Below, in pieces: positions 59,484 to 64,000 of a stretch of 64,000 nt of DNA. The notes under the pieces were generated by a model that did not search any database, was not told the DNA's origin, and was given only the letters and a program-made list of their open reading frames with translations. The position numbers were made by a program, and so were the translations under genes. Every line of letters begins with the position of its first letter. Within the stretch, counting starts at the first letter, position 1. The stretch is from Blastomyces gilchristii SLH14081 (Eukaryota > Ascomycota > Eurotiomycetes > Onygenales > Ajellomycetaceae). Where the stretch lies: assembly GCF_000003855.2 (NCBI RefSeq), contig NW_003101678.1, forward strand, positions 1,040,900 through 1,104,899, given 5' to 3'.

Positions 59484-60543
59484 TGTGCGATGAGAGGGTA
59501 ATGCAAGCAAGATGTGTTTATATTTTCGATTGAGGGATTTGGGTTGGAAGATTTAGGGTCACACCAGAGGTACGTGAAAGTTATGTGCAAATTGAGGTGG
59601 TCAGGACAGCATTTCACATCCTTAATGAGAGGTTCGATGAGTAGGAAGATAGTAGAAGATCAAAGGGATAAATAGGAGGATAGCACAAAGAAATCCACGC
59701 CAGAGGGAAACTAAGCAGAGGCCAGTTAAACAAGCAGATAGCCAACAAGAAATCGATATAACTCAGATATGACTACACAGTCAAATCAGAGAGTATATGT
59801 ATCTCTTCCACGTTTGGCTTGCTGCTCTGCCGTATAATAAGACGACCTTGGAAATAGTTTTCATGTATACCATAAGGTATGGCATATATAAAGGTGCTAG
59901 CCGTAAAAGTTAGACAGATTGACATGTTGTTGGCTACCTTGATGCAGGGATCCAGGCTCAGCAGGTTCCTTTGTTTGTCCATCAGGATCGGTTATCCGAC
60001 ACCTTGCATATTGCATTCTGCAAATTGCCAATAAGGCAATTCAAGCTACTAACACGGTAGATGCGGTGCCCATCCGACGCCCGATCGTTGCGAAACATAC
60101 CATGGAATGAAAAGAAATACGGTGTACAGGTAGCGTACGTCTGCATCCTGACTAATAAACAAAGTAACGAATGGATTTGCCCTTAAACTTCTGCTGACTG
60201 CAATTGCCAGAATCCGTTGGAAGCACAACGAATGATAAAGCAACTGCTTGTTCAGGACAGAATCCCCTGGCGTTGGTTTAAGCTATGAGGCTGATGGCGC
60301 TAATTTCAGTCACATGACCACGCGTTTCTGCGTCAAAAGTCATATATACAAACCAGGCATCGTTATTCGGGTGATACTTCAACAGCCGAATTTCATACCT
60401 AGGCGGCTAAATGCGAAATATATACAAATCTATAAAGAGAAGACAACGAAGAAAATAAAAAGACCAAACAATCCTTTAACCTCCAAGACCCAACCAGCCT
60501 TGGAATCAACTCTCAGCCCCCATCAAGCCCGCACCATGAACTC
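59484..60543. other. Intergenic region
   Basis: About 1.06 kb between two divergent genes. Short frames (59773-59982, 60049-60243, 60248-60634) show no family features and are probably accidental. It holds the promoters of both genes. Confidence 0.45.
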
Positions 60544-61547
60544 ATGGCAGATCACAGTCACCATGGCCCCCTCCCCCTCACATACTATCCTGCCTTCTGC
60601 CACAAGATCTCGCCCACCTTCTTCGCCTGGGTGAAAATTGCTGCGATCGATATGCACCACCTGAAACTCCGACCGGGATTCGAAGGTATGCGCATTTCCC
60701 AAAACACTACGTATTGTGTATGCCTATATATATACAGTTACACACAATAACAAAACCGACAGGTCAAAATATCTATTTCTACCTCAACCACCCCATCCAA
60801 TTCATCTGCGCAGCCGGCATCATCGTCGCGCGCGACGAGCAGGAACGCCGTTCAATCCTCGTTCTAGACGATAGCTCCGGCGCCTGTCTCGAGGTTGTCT
60901 GTTCGAAGAATGTACAGGTACCTAACACCAATGCCATCACCACCACCAACAACAGCAACAGCAGCAACAACTACAATAATAATAATACGTCACCAACGCA
61001 GCCCACCCACCTAGCCTCCGCCACCAACAGGCCTCTCAACATCACCCCGCTGCTCCCTGGCGCACGCGCAAAGCTCAAAGGCACCATCTCATGTTTCCGC
61101 GGCATGCTCCAGCTCCATCTCGAGCGCTATGAAATCCTGCGCGATACGAATGCAGAGGTGCGGTTCTGGGATGAGAGGACGCGATTTCGGTTGCAGGTGC
61201 TCAGCGTACCGTGGGTTGTGGCGCGCGGGGAGGTGGAGAGGTTAAGGGTGGAGGCGGAGGGGGTTGCTGTCGCAGCTGCAGCAGGACGCAAGGATGGTGA
61301 TGGGTATTTGAATGCGGATGGGCATGTGGTGGCGCGGAGGAGGAAGGCGGAAAGGGAGCGGGAGAGGGAAAAGGAGAGGGAGCGGAGGAGGGGGGAGGGG
61401 GAGGAGAGGGATCGGTTGAGGATTGAGAAGAGGTATGAGAGGGAGGAGGTGGTTAGGGAGAAGTTGGCGAGAAGGTGTAGGGAGAAGAGTGCGCTGGTTA
61501 GGAGGGATGGGAAGAGGAGGAAGAGAGTTAGACAGGTCGATGTGTGA
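60544..61547 (+). CDS. stn1: Telomere-capping protein Stn1 (OB-fold)
   Basis: Component of the Stn1-Ten1 (CST-like) complex that protects chromosome ends. Two exons, 60544-60685 and 60763-61547, give 308 aa. Recognised from the N-terminal segment YYPAFCHKISPTFFAWVKIA, the short helix link, and NIYFYLNHPIQFICAAGIIV followed by LDDSSGACLEVVC: the OB-fold strands of fungal Stn1. An Asn/Thr-rich low-complexity insert (NNSNSSNNYNNNN) splits the OB fold, which ends with LKGTISCFRGMLQLHLERYE. The C-terminus is a long Arg/Glu-rich charged helix (EREREREKERERRR). The C-terminal winged helices of yeast Stn1 are absent, as in many filamentous fungi. The 77-bp intron ends CCGACAG. It lies next to unrelated genes, not at a telomere as far as can be seen. 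Confidence 0.83.
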
Positions 61548-62095
61548 GTTTGGGAAATTGAGGTGAGAGGGGTTTGGATATGCGCCAGTCCCCTATTTAT
61601 TATACCCCATTTCCTGGCCTGTGAAATGAAATGTGTAGTAAGACTATTTGAAAGGTAGGAATCGAGAAATATTTAGTGTTGTATCGCTATAAGTTTTCGC
61701 TTGTTATGGGTAGAAAGGAAGAACTTGAAACGTCCCGAGACAATATCATTAAAATGCAAGGATAGATTTAAGTCAACACATGGCTGAATATATTATTACC
61801 AAAAAATCCGGAATCAACGAATCAACGTGCTCCGACGAAATAATAAAATTCACCAACTAAAAGTACCCCCAAATATCCTAGAAATAGAACTTATTAAAGA
61901 GAGCCCAAACGTGAGTATCGTAATAGTCCAACATACGTCTCGCATGTCGTGATCCTTTCGTAAGATCGAGGAGCCATCCTCCACGACAACCCCTTTCACA
62001 CAGCCCCGGGTCCCGCATATGCACTTCTAGCTGCAATCCCGCCTACTGTGCCTTCATAGCCGTCTCACGCTCCTATAATACTCCTCATCATCCGC
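61548..62095. other. Intergenic region, convergent
   Basis: About 550 bp. 3' regions of stn1 and of the minus-strand gene at the edge. Nothing recognised. Confidence 0.5.
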
Positions 62096-64000
62096 CTAGC
62101 TCCCACCGGACAAATTCTTCACATCCTGCTTCTTCACATTGTCAAGACGGGTACCCTTCTCTATTTCACTATCATCACAATCCCCATCATAGTCGCTTCC
62201 CATTCGAGTATCCTCATCTCTTGATATCCCCTCATTGTAGAAGGCCTCATAATTTTTCGTGTCACACGGATTGGAGGTCATCGGATGTAGATAGAACAGA
62301 AGCCTAGGGGAAGAAGTGAATTCAAAGATCTCAGGATATGCCGGACGCTGGCCTGAAGGGAGCGAAGCGTCGCTGGGACAGCTATCCGACCCGTCGCTTT
62401 GTTGATTCATGACATTCGATCTTGGAGCTCCAACCGCCTTCGCTGCCAGCCAATGAATGGTTATTGTCCACGGAATCTTCCTCATCAGCAGCCGCGTTAA
62501 CCTCATGACGGCTAGCACTCCTAACAGAGGCGTGAGACTGACACCCCTGCGTGTGAGCGATATGATGCCTACGGCCATAGCCATACCAGTGGCGGTGGAA
62601 GGTATTCAGCATATTGACACAGTCAAGGTCTTGAGACACTTTACGCGATTGAGAAGCCATCTTCGTCTCCGCTGGGTGCTCTGTTATAGCTGGTGCCAAG
62701 GTGTTTGCTGAAGACATGTTCTCGGGTTCGTTTTGCGCGGTTATCTCCATGTTCAGGAAATGGGATTTTGGACCATTCCTCTAGAAGCCATTTATCCTCG
62801 AGCTCCTCCCGCGCGATACGAAAGAGACGGAAATATTCGTGGGACGGATAGGCATCAGGGATGGTGGGCGATTCGTTCGTACGAGTTTGGACAAAGATAT
62901 GCTCCACGCGAAGCTCGGAGTACAGATGTGAGAGTGGTTATGGAACATATCTACCATCTGCAATCAGCTTGGGTATTCCAAAATGTAATATCAAGCAAAT
63001 TCTGACCTGTCCAAGGTACGGGGTCCCGGCCAACACTCCTGTTTGCAATTCTTTTGAACATGATGTCAGGTGTACAAGGTTTTGTACCATAGTCAGTCCA
63101 AGTAGTTAAATTAGCTTTCACGCAGACAATAATGAAAAATGATAATTATCACTCTAGGATAGGTATAGTTACGATGACGCGTGCAATATTGTATAACACC
63201 CAGCTCATCTCGAACGTCGGATTACCATTGTTCTGGAAGATCAGGCTCCAGGTTTTCGGTTGTGACGACGACTCGCAAAAAATACTCTCATAAGGTACCT
63301 CCTCAGGTGGGAGACTGTCTCTCGTATCATCCAAAGTTTTACTCAAAATAGGAGAGGTATGCCGTCGGTCAAATCCAGTGGAACGGAGATGATCGCTCTG
63401 GGAGGTGGTTGCACTCTGGCTTATATCGGACCAGTCGATATTATCGTCGGGAGGATCCAGCTGAAACGAGCCCCGATTTAATTTTGAAGGAGGTTGTCGA
63501 CAAGGGCCTGAGACATCCACAAGATAGTAGAAAAGAGTGTTAGGCTGGCTACGCCATTGCTTCTGGTCAAAGCCAGGCCAACTACCATCAACAGACATGC
63601 TGATTCAAATGGTACAAAGGTTGTCAGAGGATACTCTATGGCTTGCGCTTTGGTCGTGGCAGGATGCAGCTATAAGCAGAACAACAGTTTGAGAACAGCG
63701 CACAGGAAGTAATAAATTCAACAGTCGGATGTGCCTGTAGTTTAGGAGTAGAATCCAGCGACCACTTCAGAGATGATAAATCTATGAAATAAATAGATGT
63801 TCTTATCAGACGTCCCTGGCGGAGCTGTAAGATCGATACGAAGACGCTCCTTTTAGCTAGAATAGAGCAGCTGGTTGAGACACATGGGACATACGTTGCC
63901 GCTGAGGGCGAATGAAGCCATGTTGCATGATTCCAGCTCGGGAAGAACCCTTCGCTGAAATGAATTGGTATATCCATCAGTCAAATGGAGGCGGTTAAAC
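62096..64000 (-). CDS. Hypothetical multi-exon gene at the window edge, structure unresolved
   Basis: Several protein-like pieces follow one another on the minus strand. The region starting at 63977 with MDIPIHFSEGF contains intron-like GTATGT...CTAG. The piece 63598-63166 starts MSVDGSWPGFDQKQWRSQP. A stretch at about 63125-63005 reads VKANLTTWTDYGTKPCTPD and ends at a possible 49-bp intron (GTCAGA...TTGCAG). The piece ending 62641 holds EYFRLFRIAREELEDKW. The last pieces to 62096 hold an acidic region (GSDYDGDCDDSEIEK). A single set of introns joining them in frame could not be found; one junction runs into a TAA. It may be one gene, two genes, or a decaying one. No family recognised; no signal peptide seen. 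Confidence 0.4.

Noticed and set aside
59484..59510. N-terminal extension of the small secreted protein
   Set aside because: It would begin at TTG; the ATG at 59483 places the signal peptide properly.

Overview
The window looks like a chromosomal piece of a filamentous ascomycete with a two-speed genome. The best guess is an Onygenales/Ajellomycetaceae-type fungus; this rests on gene content, short GTATGT-type introns and base composition, and no species can be proven from the sequence. It splits at one sharp point. Bases 1-42107 are an AT-rich block made almost wholly of nested transposable elements carrying RIP-like decay. Bases 42113-64000 are ordinary balanced-GC euchromatin with nine or so intron-containing genes.

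Repeat block, left to right: the 3' part of a Tad1-like LINE (1-2005) inserted in a Copia relic (2006-5577, split by two MITEs); a dimeric miniature LTR element of the TRIM type (5912-6689, flanked by CATAT); a full-length Gypsy element on the minus strand (7092-12867, flanked by CGTGG); a full-length Copia element (12911-19843, flanked by AAATA) carrying three MITEs, one of which was hit at its edge by a tRNA-derived SINE; a second full-length Copia element (19991-25649, flanked by TTTGC) carrying a MITE; and a four-level nest at 25744-42107. In the nest, a short non-autonomous Copia-type LTR element (flanked by GCATG) contains a pogo/Fot1-type DNA transposon (83-bp inverted ends, TA duplication). 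That contains a Copia element, which in turn contains a full-length 7.66-kb LINE (13-bp target duplication). Most boundaries were fixed by matching target-site duplications and TG...CA termini.

The decayed elements are poor in CG, CC and GG but keep many CA and TG dinucleotides. Most tryptophan codons have become TGA. Comparison of one LTR pair shows C-to-T changes at CpC and CpG and none at CpA, unlike the classical Neurospora RIP preference. Short elements (SINE, LTRs, pogo ends) and the 5' end of the LINE escaped decay.

Gene block: V-ATPase subunit B (42388-44465, +), a secreted S10 serine carboxypeptidase (47178-45036, -), a secreted beta-lactamase-like serine hydrolase (48609-50456, +), a large universal-stress-domain protein (54574-51906, -), a DNAJC9-like J protein (57539-56429, -) divergent from a CMP/dCMP-type deaminase (57960-58859, +), a small secreted cysteine-containing protein (59483-59190, -), the telomere-capping OB-fold protein Stn1 (60544-61547, +), and an unresolved multi-exon gene on the minus strand at the right edge (about 62.1-64.0 kb). 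These are housekeeping and accessory genes with no sign of a cluster. The outermost transposon sits about 280 bp upstream of the V-ATPase start codon, so the isochore border is a transposon insertion point in the promoter of a likely essential gene.
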